Source: Clostridiales bacterium (lineage in GTDB: Bacteria; Bacillota; Clostridia; Oscillospirales; Acutalibacteraceae). From it: 30,474 bases of DNA. Positions 5,666 to 13,037 of the stretch are shown piece by piece. The stretch spans positions 1 through 30,474 of the forward strand of contig DXVY01000002.1 of the NCBI GenBank assembly GCA_019417145.1. The letters run 5' to 3'. The translations under genes were made by a program, and so were the position numbers. Under the pieces are notes generated by a model. That model was not told where the DNA came from and searched no databases. It was given only the letters and a program-made list of their open reading frames with translations. Position 1 is the stretch's first letter, and each line of letters opens with the position of its first letter.

Positions 5666-7618
5666 ATGAACATAGACCTGAAGGAGCAGGCCCATGGGGA
5701 AATCGAGCGGATCTTCCGCATCCTTCTGCCTAAAAACGGGCTGGCGGTGCGGGAAGAACAGATTGCCCTGTGCCACGCCATGCTGGACACCCTGCTCCAC
5801 AATAAAATTGCCTTATGCGATGCAGGGGTAGGGATCGGGAAAACCTACGCCTACCTGACTGCCTGCATCCTTTTGAAAAAGTTTTATCCATCCGGGCCTG
5901 CTGGCTCCCAGCTGGTGGTGGTCTCCACCTCCAGTGTGGCCCTGCAGGACGCCATCATCGGAGAGTACATCCCATTCTTATCCCGCATCTTTTTAGAAAA
6001 CCATATCATCCCGAAGCCCATTCGGGCCATGGTTCGCAAGGGGAAGGAGCGGTTCGTCTGCGACGCCCGCCTTGCCCAGCGGCTGGAAGCCGTCAAGGGG
6101 AAGAACAAAAACGAGGAACAGCGGAAAGCGTTGTTCTCCCTTCAAAGCAATTATGACCTGGACGCTGTCACTGGCCTGAGCGGTTTTGACCGCCGCCAGG
6201 TATGCGTTCCGAAGGTCTGCGAGAAAACCTGCCGGCTACGGAACAGCTGCCGCTACCATCAATACTTGAAAGAGGCCCGAAGTGCGGAGATCTTCGTCCA
6301 GATCTGCAACCACAACTATTTGCTGGCCGATGCAGCCCATCGGCTCCAGGAACTGCGGCCCCTTCTGAACGATTACCGGGCTTTGGTCATCGACGAGGCC
6401 CACAAGCTGCCGGATGCCGCCCGCCAGATGTACGGGCAGAGCCTGTCGGCGGAGGATTTCCATGAACTCTGCTCCCTGCTCACAAAGGAGAAGTATATCC
6501 TTGCGGCGCAGAACCTGCGGGAAAAGTTTCGGGCGCTGATGGGCGCCCTGTGCCGGGGTGAGCTGCTGGAGGAAGCACAGCGCACTGCCTTCGTGCTGAC
6601 CGCAGAACGGGAAGCGGCCCTTCGGGATTGCCTCTCCCTTCTCCGGGTGCTCCAAAAGCAGCTGGCGCCCCACCTGCCACGGTGGATCCTTCACCGGCTG
6701 GGAACAACAGAGCAGGCGCTGAACTTGTTCTTCACGGGGGACCGCCGCTATATCCTTTACATCCAATACGACAGGACCGGCAGCCCAAGCCTATGCGCCG
6801 CCAGCCGGCAGATGCCGGAGCAGCTGAACCGTGCGCTCTGGCGCAACAACATTCCCGCCATTCTTACCTCCGGCACTCTCATGGTCGGGGGCAGCTTTCA
6901 CCGGACCCGACAGCGCATGGGGCTGCCTTCAAGCCAGCGGCTGGAGGATTTCATCGCGGAGTCTCCCTTCAACTATCGGGAAAACTGCATCCTCTACATT
7001 CCGGGGGACCTGCCGAAAACGCCAATGGGCAGCGAAATGGAGGCCAAGTGCCTGGCAGAACAGATCTGCAGGTTGGTGGACGCCACCCATGGCCACACGC
7101 TGGTGCTGTTTACTTCTTATTCCCTCATGGGCGCTGTCTACAACCAGGTAAAGGGCCGGATGGTCTTCCCGCTGATGGAGGTCTGGCGGCATTCCCAGGA
7201 TGTTATCCATCGCTTCAAGCAGGCCCAAAACGCTGTGCTGTTCGCAGCGGGTTCCTGCTGGGAAGGGGTGGACTTCCCCGGAGATATGGTGTCGTCGCTG
7301 ATTATTGTGCGGCTGCCCTTCCCCGTTCCGGACCCACTGAGCGAAGCGGAACGGGAGCAGTACCCCACCCTGCAGGATTACATTAAAGCTGTGGTGATAC
7401 CCGATATGCAGGTAAAACTCCGCCAGGGGTTTGGGCGTGCCATCCGCACGGAGACCGACACCTGCGTGGTCAGCATCCTGGACCACCGTGCCGCTCCCGG
7501 AGAGCGATACCATACGGCTGTGCTGGAAACCCTGCCACCGATCCGCATCACCACCAAAATAGAAGATGTGGAGGACTTCATCCGGGCAAAGAAAGGCCCG
7601 GATTATTTTATGCCATAA
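5666..7618 (+). CDS. DinG/XPD-family superfamily-2 DNA helicase with Fe-S cluster
   Basis: A 650-residue protein. Walker A AGVGIGKT (residues 53-60) and the DEAH box in VIDEAHKL (about 241-248) define a superfamily-2 ATPase. Cysteines at 132, 180, 185, 189 and 195 lie between motifs Ia and II, where XPD/DinG enzymes bind a 4Fe-4S cluster; five are visible and four would be used. The C-terminal part has SCWEGVDFPGD and the arginine-finger motif QGFGRAIRT. It would unwind DNA or R-loops 5' to 3' (family knowledge). The ATG at 5666 follows AAGGAGA by 10 nt. The first resolvase-like gene begins 15 nt downstream, so the helicase appears to head the recombination operon. DinG-like helicases are not standard parts of site-specific integration modules. 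Confidence 0.9.
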   Translation: MNIDLKEQAHGEIERIFRILLPKNGLAVREEQIALCHAMLDTLLHNKIALCDAGVGIGKTYAYLTACILLKKFYPSGPAGSQLVVVSTSSVALQDAIIGEYIPFLSRIFLENHIIPKPIRAMVRKGKERFVCDARLAQRLEAVKGKNKNEEQRKALFSLQSNYDLDAVTGLSGFDRRQVCVPKVCEKTCRLRNSCRYHQYLKEARSAEIFVQICNHNYLLADAAHRLQELRPLLNDYRALVIDEAHKLPDAARQMYGQSLSAEDFHELCSLLTKEKYILAAQNLREKFRALMGALCRGELLEEAQRTAFVLTAEREAALRDCLSLLRVLQKQLAPHLPRWILHRLGTTEQALNLFFTGDRRYILYIQYDRTGSPSLCAASRQMPEQLNRALWRNNIPAILTSGTLMVGGSFHRTRQRMGLPSSQRLEDFIAESPFNYRENCILYIPGDLPKTPMGSEMEAKCLAEQICRLVDATHGHTLVLFTSYSLMGAVYNQVKGRMVFPLMEVWRHSQDVIHRFKQAQNAVLFAAGSCWEGVDFPGDMVSSLIIVRLPFPVPDPLSEAEREQYPTLQDYIKAVVIPDMQVKLRQGFGRAIRTETDTCVVSILDHRAAPGERYHTAVLETLPPIRITTKIEDVEDFIRAKKGPDYFMP

Positions 7619-7632
7619 AGGAGTTGACATAG

Positions 7633-8070
7633 ATGGACAAGAAGAATATGAAGGTGGCAGTTTATTTCCGAACAGCCACTACGCCAATAGAGCAAAAAGT
7701 CTGGCTTTACGCCAGTTCCAAACATTCAGAGCAAACAGAGTTGAGAGATTTGAATGTGGAGGCCATGAAACATACGGCCCAGCAAAATGGCCTTGTCGTT
7801 GCCGGAGTCTCCACTGATACCAGCAGGCAGTTGCCGCCCATGGAGCGGCCCGGCGTTCAGGAAATGCTGTCGGCTGTCCGTGAAGGGAAAGCGGGTGCGG
7901 TGATGATGCCCAGCCTCCATCATCTTGGCCGGGATTTCGATGCAATTCTCCCTGTGTTGGCCGAATTTCAAAAACAGAAGGTACACATTCACGCCAAAGA
8001 CGCCTCTGCGCTTTCCCTTCCGCTGTCTCAAAAGCCGCCCTCAAAGAGGAAAGGGGGCGATGCACGGTGA
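7633..8070 (+). CDS. Degenerate resolvase-domain-only protein lacking the catalytic serine
   Basis: A 145-residue protein resembling the serine-recombinase N-terminal domain: strand VAVYFRTATT aligns with the usual AYCRVST, a middle segment ERPGVQEMLSAVREGK matches the D/E-RPG-x-x-x-L signature, and AVMMPSLHHLGRD matches the LSRLGRN strand. Ala15 occupies the position of the catalytic serine, so strand cleavage is not expected. No recombinase or zinc domain follows; the tail is Pro/Ser/Lys-rich. AAAGGAG precedes the ATG, and the next gene starts within the stop codon (GTGA overlap). It may be a regulatory partner of the downstream recombinases (inference). Confidence 0.7.
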   Translation: MDKKNMKVAVYFRTATTPIEQKVWLYASSKHSEQTELRDLNVEAMKHTAQQNGLVVAGVSTDTSRQLPPMERPGVQEMLSAVREGKAGAVMMPSLHHLGRDFDAILPVLAEFQKQKVHIHAKDASALSLPLSQKPPSKRKGGDAR

Positions 8071-8480
8071 GTTTTCCATATGCAGACCGCCCCATGTGGC
8101 TATACAGCCGCAGCAGCGATAAGCATCTGAAGGTACTGTTTCGGCAGATGCAAAACCTGCTGGATGAAGCAAACCGCAGAGAATACACTGTCGCAGGCAC
8201 TTCGCAGGATATGGGTTCCGGCAAGAGCATGGCCAGAATGGGCCTGAAGCAGATGATGCGGGCCGTGAAAGGCGGCCTTGCCCAAGCTGTCCTTGTGCAG
8301 GACCTAACCCGCCTAAGCCATGACCCTGCCATCCTTATGAAGATACTGGAGTTTCTACAGGATCACAATGCGGTACTGATCACCACCGAAAGCGACCTGC
8401 AGTATGAACTCTACATCAAAGGGCTGGAAAAACATTTTCTCAGGAGAGCCGCCCAAACAGGGCTCCGGCTTCCATGGTGA
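8067..8480 (+). CDS. Second small resolvase-domain protein, catalytic-type serine retained
   Basis: A 137-residue protein with a serine-recombinase-like fold only: WLYSRSSDKH places Ser17 where the nucleophile lies, and VLVQDLTRLSHDPAIL matches the conserved central strand and helix. The usual E/D-RPG segment is changed to MARMGLKQMM. There is no recombinase or DNA-binding domain. The GTG start at 8067 overlaps the stop of the previous gene, so the two are translationally coupled. In this fold the arginines around the serine matter for catalysis; some appear to be missing, so activity is doubtful. Confidence 0.65.
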   Translation: MSFPYADRPMWLYSRSSDKHLKVLFRQMQNLLDEANRREYTVAGTSQDMGSGKSMARMGLKQMMRAVKGGLAQAVLVQDLTRLSHDPAILMKILEFLQDHNAVLITTESDLQYELYIKGLEKHFLRRAAQTGLRLPW

Positions 8481-8495
8481 GGGGGCTGTGCTTGT

Positions 8496-8675
8496 ATGCG
8501 TGTTACATATAATCCAGAAGCACCGTCCCTGGTCGTGGTCAATGAAGTCAAGTATTATATGGCAGTTTCCGTACTAAAGAAGATGCTAACCAATGGAATA
8601 ATAGCGCCGGAAAACTACAGGAAAGCCACTGTTGCTCTTGCCGAAAAGTACAGAGTTTCGAGATACGATATTTAG
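8496..8675 (+). CDS. Small SHOCT-like protein (59 residues)
   Basis: An ATG at 8496 opens a 59-codon frame. The C-terminal ~30 residues (LKKMLTNGIIAPENYRKATV then ALAEKYRVS) follow the SHOCT pattern: a helix, a G-I-I turn, E-x-Y, then a second helix ending in a basic stretch. Such short proteins often precede serine recombinases on clostridial elements. A GAGGGGG stretch 10-16 nt upstream can serve as ribosome site. The spacing (15 nt after the second resolvase-like gene) supports membership of the operon. It may be an oligomerisation or directionality accessory, which is speculation. Confidence 0.65.
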   Translation: MRVTYNPEAPSLVVVNEVKYYMAVSVLKKMLTNGIIAPENYRKATVALAEKYRVSRYDI

Positions 8676-8779
8676 TAGTTGTCGTAATAGCTTTGTGCCA
8701 GCCATTGTGGTAGTGTTGTCGCTACGGGGTGGTCAAAATAGATGCCACCTGAGAAAATGCAGAAAGGATGGTGCAGAGA

Positions 8780-10333
8780 ATGCCACAGGTGCAGATCATA
8801 GAACCTACCATAAAACCACAAGAGCAAAAAATCCGGGTTTGTGCTTATGCCCGTGTGAGCAGTGACTCTGACGATCAACTCAATTCCTTTTCTGCACAAG
8901 TAGAATACTTTACTCGGCTCATACAATCCCATAGTGATTGGGAATTCGTAGATATTTACGCCGATGAGGGCATCACCGGCACAAGAGCGGACAAGCGTGA
9001 TGAATTCCAGCGGTTGATGCGGGATTGCCGAGCCGGACGGGTTGACCACATTTTGGTCAAGTCCGTGTCTCGATTTGCCCGCAATAGCACTGATTGCATT
9101 AAAGCTGTTCGAGAACTACAGGCGCTTGGAGTCTCTGTGATTTTTGAAAAAGAGCAGATTAACACAGGAAACCTAAGTAACGAGATGTTCCTGAGCATGA
9201 TGAGCGCCTTTGCGCAGGAAGAATCTATTTCTATCTCCCAAAATATGCGCAAAGGCGCAATCATGCGTATGAAAAACGGTACCTTCCGCCTGTCGCAAAT
9301 CCCATATGGATATCGATATGATGAACATGGAGTTTTGATTATTCAGCCGGAAGAAGCAGAAATCGTGCGCTGGATTTTCAAAAGTTTTTTATCGGGAAAG
9401 GGTGTTCAAACGATATCCCGTGAACTGGAAGCAAAGCAAGTCCCCAAATTGAGAGGGGAGCCTATTTGGAGCAAGCACGGGATCTTATATATCCTGACCA
9501 ATGAGCGTTACGCTGGAAATGAGTTGTTCCGAAAAAGCTATCGAACTGAAAGCATCCCTTTTAAGAAAATTGATAACTTCGGTGAAAAGACTCAGTTTTA
9601 CGCTGAAGATACGCATGAAGCTATCGTCAGCTTGGAGACTTTTGAAAAGGCTCAATCACTGCTGCGAGAGAAAAAGAAAAAGCACGGGAAAAAACAATCA
9701 TCGGAACCCTTTATCTTGACCAAGATGGTTGTTTGTGAAGAATGTGGCTCTATCTGCTATCGAAGAATCACATCGCAGGGAACTATGTGGACATGCTCAA
9801 CACACCTATCAGATTTGTCCCTATGCAGCGTAAAAGGGATTTTAGAGGATATCATATATAGAGCATTCCTGTCCCTGCTTAACAAGTTGAACCAATACCA
9901 AGATGAGATTCTGGTGCCTTTCCTTCACCAAATCGAAGAATTGAAAGACAAGGAGTATATGTCCCATCCCGGAGCCGTAAAGCTGAATCAAGAGATTGCC
10001 GAATTACTGGAGCAGAATCATGCGCTGGCTACCCTGAGAGCCAAAGAGTGCATTGATTCTGCTTTTTTTATATCCCAAACCAATGAACTGGAGCAGAAGA
10101 TTTCTGCTTTAAGGGCAGAGTTGCAAAGGTATCGAGACATAAACGACTATCAAGAACTTTTAGATGGAACCAGGACAATACTGGATGTGTTGAACCAAGC
10201 AGCGTTAGATGAGTTTCAACCTGCCGTTTTCAAAAAGATGATTTCCAGGATAATTGCAGGATCACAGGCCTTACGGTTCCAGTTAATCAATGGTTTGGAA
10301 CTGGTAGAACCGATTGAGAGGTGGCCGATATGA
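8780..10333 (+). CDS. Large serine recombinase 1 (complete)
   Basis: A 517-residue integrase. The N-terminal resolvase domain has CAYARVSSD with catalytic Ser27, GITGTRADKRDEFQRLM and KSVSRFARN. It is followed by the Recombinase domain (IPYGYRYDEHG ... ILTNERYAGN), a zinc-ribbon with CEECG and later Cys/His pairs, and a C-terminal coiled coil (about residues 390-460). It cuts and rejoins DNA at attachment sites without homology. ATG 8780 was chosen because AGAAAGGA lies about 11 nt upstream; an in-frame ATG at 8768 sits on that ribosome site. Its stop overlaps the next start (ATGA), so it is co-translated with the catalytic-domain-less partner. Confidence 0.93.
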   Translation: MPQVQIIEPTIKPQEQKIRVCAYARVSSDSDDQLNSFSAQVEYFTRLIQSHSDWEFVDIYADEGITGTRADKRDEFQRLMRDCRAGRVDHILVKSVSRFARNSTDCIKAVRELQALGVSVIFEKEQINTGNLSNEMFLSMMSAFAQEESISISQNMRKGAIMRMKNGTFRLSQIPYGYRYDEHGVLIIQPEEAEIVRWIFKSFLSGKGVQTISRELEAKQVPKLRGEPIWSKHGILYILTNERYAGNELFRKSYRTESIPFKKIDNFGEKTQFYAEDTHEAIVSLETFEKAQSLLREKKKKHGKKQSSEPFILTKMVVCEECGSICYRRITSQGTMWTCSTHLSDLSLCSVKGILEDIIYRAFLSLLNKLNQYQDEILVPFLHQIEELKDKEYMSHPGAVKLNQEIAELLEQNHALATLRAKECIDSAFFISQTNELEQKISALRAELQRYRDINDYQELLDGTRTILDVLNQAALDEFQPAVFKKMISRIIAGSQALRFQLINGLELVEPIERWPI

Positions 10334-11166
10334 ACAAAAAGCGTATTTTCTCATTTGGCTACCGAATGACTGAGGGCCAGATAGACTTAAATGCGGAAGA
10401 AGCAGAGGTCATTCGATTTATATTTCAGAAGTACTCAGAAGGGCTTTCCGTACCAAAATTAACGGAGCGGATACAGGCTTTCAATGTCCCCTATCGGGAG
10501 GGGAGCCGGTGGAACAAGAATATGGTGTGTCGGATTCTGGATAATAAAATTTACCTGGGGAACGGCGAATATCCACCTATAATAGAAAAATGTCTTTTTG
10601 ATAAAGTGCTCTCGCAGCGTTCCGTAATTCGGAGCGGAAGATTAAACCCTATAATTAAAGCAGTACGGGAAAAACTTTGCTGTCCTGAATGCGGTCAAAA
10701 ATTGATTCGCAGCACTCACCATAGCGGAAAAAACATGATTTGGATCTGTCCCAAATGTGAAATTGAAACAGGAGTTCTTCCCGATGGTGAACTGCTGGAA
10801 CGAATCATTGCCAAGTTAAATTATGTAATCGACCATTCCGCTCAGGCAACCCAATCCGCCAAGTCAGCTGAGTGCCTTTCCTTAGAAGCAATGCGATTAA
10901 CGAATGAACTCAATCGGAAAATGAATGATCCGAATATTTCCTCAGATTATCTGCTGGAACTTATTAAAAGGTGCGCCCAAGAGAAATACAACGCACTACA
11001 AAATCAATCTGTGGGATGGCAGAATGAACTGCTGAAAAAGGAATTAGAGAGCCGTTCACCTTCGGAGTCGCTGGATGTTCAGCTGTTTCAAAAGGTCGTC
11101 TACAAAGTCTTGATTGCCTATGATACTACGGTTACTTTGCAGCTTATCAACCGTAAAATTTTTTAA
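10330..11166 (+). CDS. Serine recombinase 2, lacks the N-terminal catalytic domain
   Basis: A 278-residue protein that begins directly at the Recombinase domain: FSFGYRMTEGQIDLNAEEAE, RILDNKIYLGN, then zinc-ribbon pairs CPECG and CPKCE, then a helical region. No resolvase fold or nucleophilic serine is present. Upstream sequence belongs to the preceding recombinase in another frame, so this is not a recent truncation of an adjacent catalytic half. The ATG overlaps the stop of recombinase 1 (ATGA) and GAGAGG lies upstream, so the gene is intact by design. It could supply DNA binding in a heteromeric synapse (inference). Triplets of serine integrases are known from some Firmicutes ICEs. Confidence 0.88.
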   Translation: MNKKRIFSFGYRMTEGQIDLNAEEAEVIRFIFQKYSEGLSVPKLTERIQAFNVPYREGSRWNKNMVCRILDNKIYLGNGEYPPIIEKCLFDKVLSQRSVIRSGRLNPIIKAVREKLCCPECGQKLIRSTHHSGKNMIWICPKCEIETGVLPDGELLERIIAKLNYVIDHSAQATQSAKSAECLSLEAMRLTNELNRKMNDPNISSDYLLELIKRCAQEKYNALQNQSVGWQNELLKKELESRSPSESLDVQLFQKVVYKVLIAYDTTVTLQLINRKIF

Positions 11167-11187
11167 CCTGTATTGGAGGGATATAAA

Positions 11188-12831
11188 ATGCAATCTCAAC
11201 CACCTGTAAGACAAAAAATCATTCGAGAAATCAAGCCATCACCCGTGCTGCAGGCTCGGACCAAGAATCACAAACTGAGGGTGGCTGCCTACTGCCGAGT
11301 CAGTACGGAACAGGAAGAACAGCAGACCAGCATCGAAAACCAAATAACCTATTATGAGGATCTCATTCGCTCAAACCCCGAATGGGAATACGCTGGTGTT
11401 TTTTCAGACGATGGCATCAGCGGCACCAGGGATGAGAACCGCCCTGGCTTTATGGAAATGATCAAGCAATGCAAAAAAGGGAAAATCGATATGATACTTG
11501 CCAAGTCGCTGTCCCGTTTTTCCCGGAACACCCTCCAATGCATTTCATACATACGGATGTTAAAGGACCGGGGGATCATCATCCGGTTTGAAAAAGAAGG
11601 ATTGGATACCTCCCGTGTGACCAGCGAAATATTCTTCACATGGACCAGCGCCTTTGCCCAAGGCGAAAGCGAATCTCTGAGCAACAACGTCAAATGGGGC
11701 AAGCGGAAAGGATACAGCCAAGGGAGGTTTGCCTTTCCATATTCGAGTATGCTGGGATATAGGAAGGGCGAGGATGGTGAACCGGAAATCGTACCAGAAG
11801 AAGCGGAACACATCAAAATGATTTTCAACCTGTTCCTGCTGGGCCGGAGTCTCCGCCAGATCAAAGAAGCCCTGGAGCGGCGGAATGTGCTAACCCCACG
11901 AGGGAATACCGAATGGAGCCTCTCAAGTATTGAGCATATCCTGCGGAATGAAAAATACATGGGAGATGTTCTCCTACAAAAGACTTATACTGTGGATTTC
12001 CTAACCAAGAAAAAGAAGAAAAACAACGGAGAACTCACCCAATACTACATAACAGATAACCACCCCGCCATCATTCCCCGTGAGGACTTCCTGAATGCCC
12101 AACTTGAACTGGCCCGCAGAAATAGCAAAAAGAAGGTTTCCCAAAGGAAAACCAAGAGCGTGCTGGGGAAATACTGCAGCAAATATGCTTTATCCGAAAG
12201 GTTGGTCTGCGGGGAATGCGGTTCCATGTACCGACGAACAACTTGGTCTAAAAAGGGCAAGAAAAAAGTTGTCTGGCGTTGTATCAGCCGCCTTGAGTTC
12301 GGCACGAAGTATTGCCAACACTCTCCGACCCTATCCGAGGAAGCATTACATCAGGCAATCCTGCAGTGCGTTCAAACCGTGGCCGGTGACAAGGATGATA
12401 TCATGCAAAGCCTCCGGGATGTCCAAGAGAACATTATCCTCTTTTCCGGGAGCCAGGTAACTCCTCAATCACTGGAAAAGCAAATCAACAAGCTGGAGCA
12501 GGAAATGTCCGCCTTAGTCAAGATCGTAGCACAAGGCGGTGACAGCGACTTCTACGCAGCCAAGCTTCGGCAGCTTTCAGAGCAGAAGATGGATCTCACC
12601 AGCCAGCTGCAGGAAATCCAAAAGAAAAAGATAGAGAATCAAGCTCTGGAATACCAATACCAGCAGGCTCTCATTTATATCAACAACGAAGAAAACATGA
12701 ACCTCACCGAATTTAACGATGACTTCATCAGAAGAATCATCGAACAAGTGACCGTACTCTCTGCCTCCCAAATAAGGATCCGGTTTGTTGGAGGTTATGA
12801 ACTGGATGCCACCCTGCCATTGCAAAAATAG
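11188..12831 (+). CDS. Large serine recombinase 3 (complete)
   Basis: A 547-residue integrase. Resolvase domain: AAYCRVSTEQEEQ with catalytic Ser39, GISGTRDENRPGFMEMI and KSLSRFSRN. Recombinase domain: MLGYRKGEDGEPEIVPEEAE, ILRNEKYMGDVLLQK. The zinc-ribbon has CGECGSMY and WRC, and a long coiled coil follows (about residues 425-510). The ATG at 11188 has GGAGGG 7 nt upstream; the frame extends five codons further without support. It is the last gene of the recombinase operon, ending in a strong bidirectional terminator. Its sequence clearly differs from recombinase 1, so this is not a recent duplication. Confidence 0.94.
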   Translation: MQSQPPVRQKIIREIKPSPVLQARTKNHKLRVAAYCRVSTEQEEQQTSIENQITYYEDLIRSNPEWEYAGVFSDDGISGTRDENRPGFMEMIKQCKKGKIDMILAKSLSRFSRNTLQCISYIRMLKDRGIIIRFEKEGLDTSRVTSEIFFTWTSAFAQGESESLSNNVKWGKRKGYSQGRFAFPYSSMLGYRKGEDGEPEIVPEEAEHIKMIFNLFLLGRSLRQIKEALERRNVLTPRGNTEWSLSSIEHILRNEKYMGDVLLQKTYTVDFLTKKKKKNNGELTQYYITDNHPAIIPREDFLNAQLELARRNSKKKVSQRKTKSVLGKYCSKYALSERLVCGECGSMYRRTTWSKKGKKKVVWRCISRLEFGTKYCQHSPTLSEEALHQAILQCVQTVAGDKDDIMQSLRDVQENIILFSGSQVTPQSLEKQINKLEQEMSALVKIVAQGGDSDFYAAKLRQLSEQKMDLTSQLQEIQKKKIENQALEYQYQQALIYINNEENMNLTEFNDDFIRRIIEQVTVLSASQIRIRFVGGYELDATLPLQK

Positions 12832-12841
12832 GTTGCCTGCA

Positions 12842-12889
12842 AAAAAATAGCACCGATGCCATCAAGCAAGGCATCGGTGCTATTTTTTT
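12842..12889. terminator. Terminator closing the recombinase operon
   Basis: A 19-bp perfect inverted repeat: arms with core TAGCACCGATGCC at 12842-12860 and its complement at 12870-12888, loop ATCAAGCAA. A runs at the left end and T runs at the right end make it usable in both directions. Confidence 0.92.
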
Positions 12890-12921
12890 GTGGGTAACTC
12901 CCGATACGTGTAGATATCGGC

Positions 12922-12950
12922 TTTCAAAATCATGGACTCCGTGCTATAAT
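12922..12950 (+). promoter_or_regulatory. Extended -10 promoter for the GHKL-nuclease gene
   Basis: TATAAT at 12945-12950 is preceded by TG at 12942-12943 (extended -10). A weak -35 (TTTCAA, 12922-12927) sits 17 bp upstream. It lies after the recombinase terminator, so the downstream gene has its own promoter. Confidence 0.65.
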
Positions 12951-12987
12951 AAAAAGACTAAAGTGCATGAACGTATTTTTAAGAATT

Positions 12988-13015
12988 GAAAATAAACTAA
13001 AAGGGGTTTATTTTC
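12988..13015 (+). promoter_or_regulatory. Perfect 10-bp palindrome in the leader of the GHKL-nuclease gene
   Basis: GAAAATAAAC (12988-12997) and GTTTATTTTC (13006-13015) are exact complements with an 8-nt loop, ending next to the purine-rich ribosome site (13016-13026). It may be an operator or an mRNA hairpin that limits translation. Confidence 0.55.
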
Positions 13016-13037
13016 AGAGGAAAGGATCGTGCCTACG

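Noticed and set aside
7633..8480. The two mini-resolvases as one frameshifted recombinase
   Set aside because: Each contains its own N-terminal resolvase strand and central helix, so they are two separate copies of the fold rather than halves of one gene; their GTGA overlap also looks maintained.
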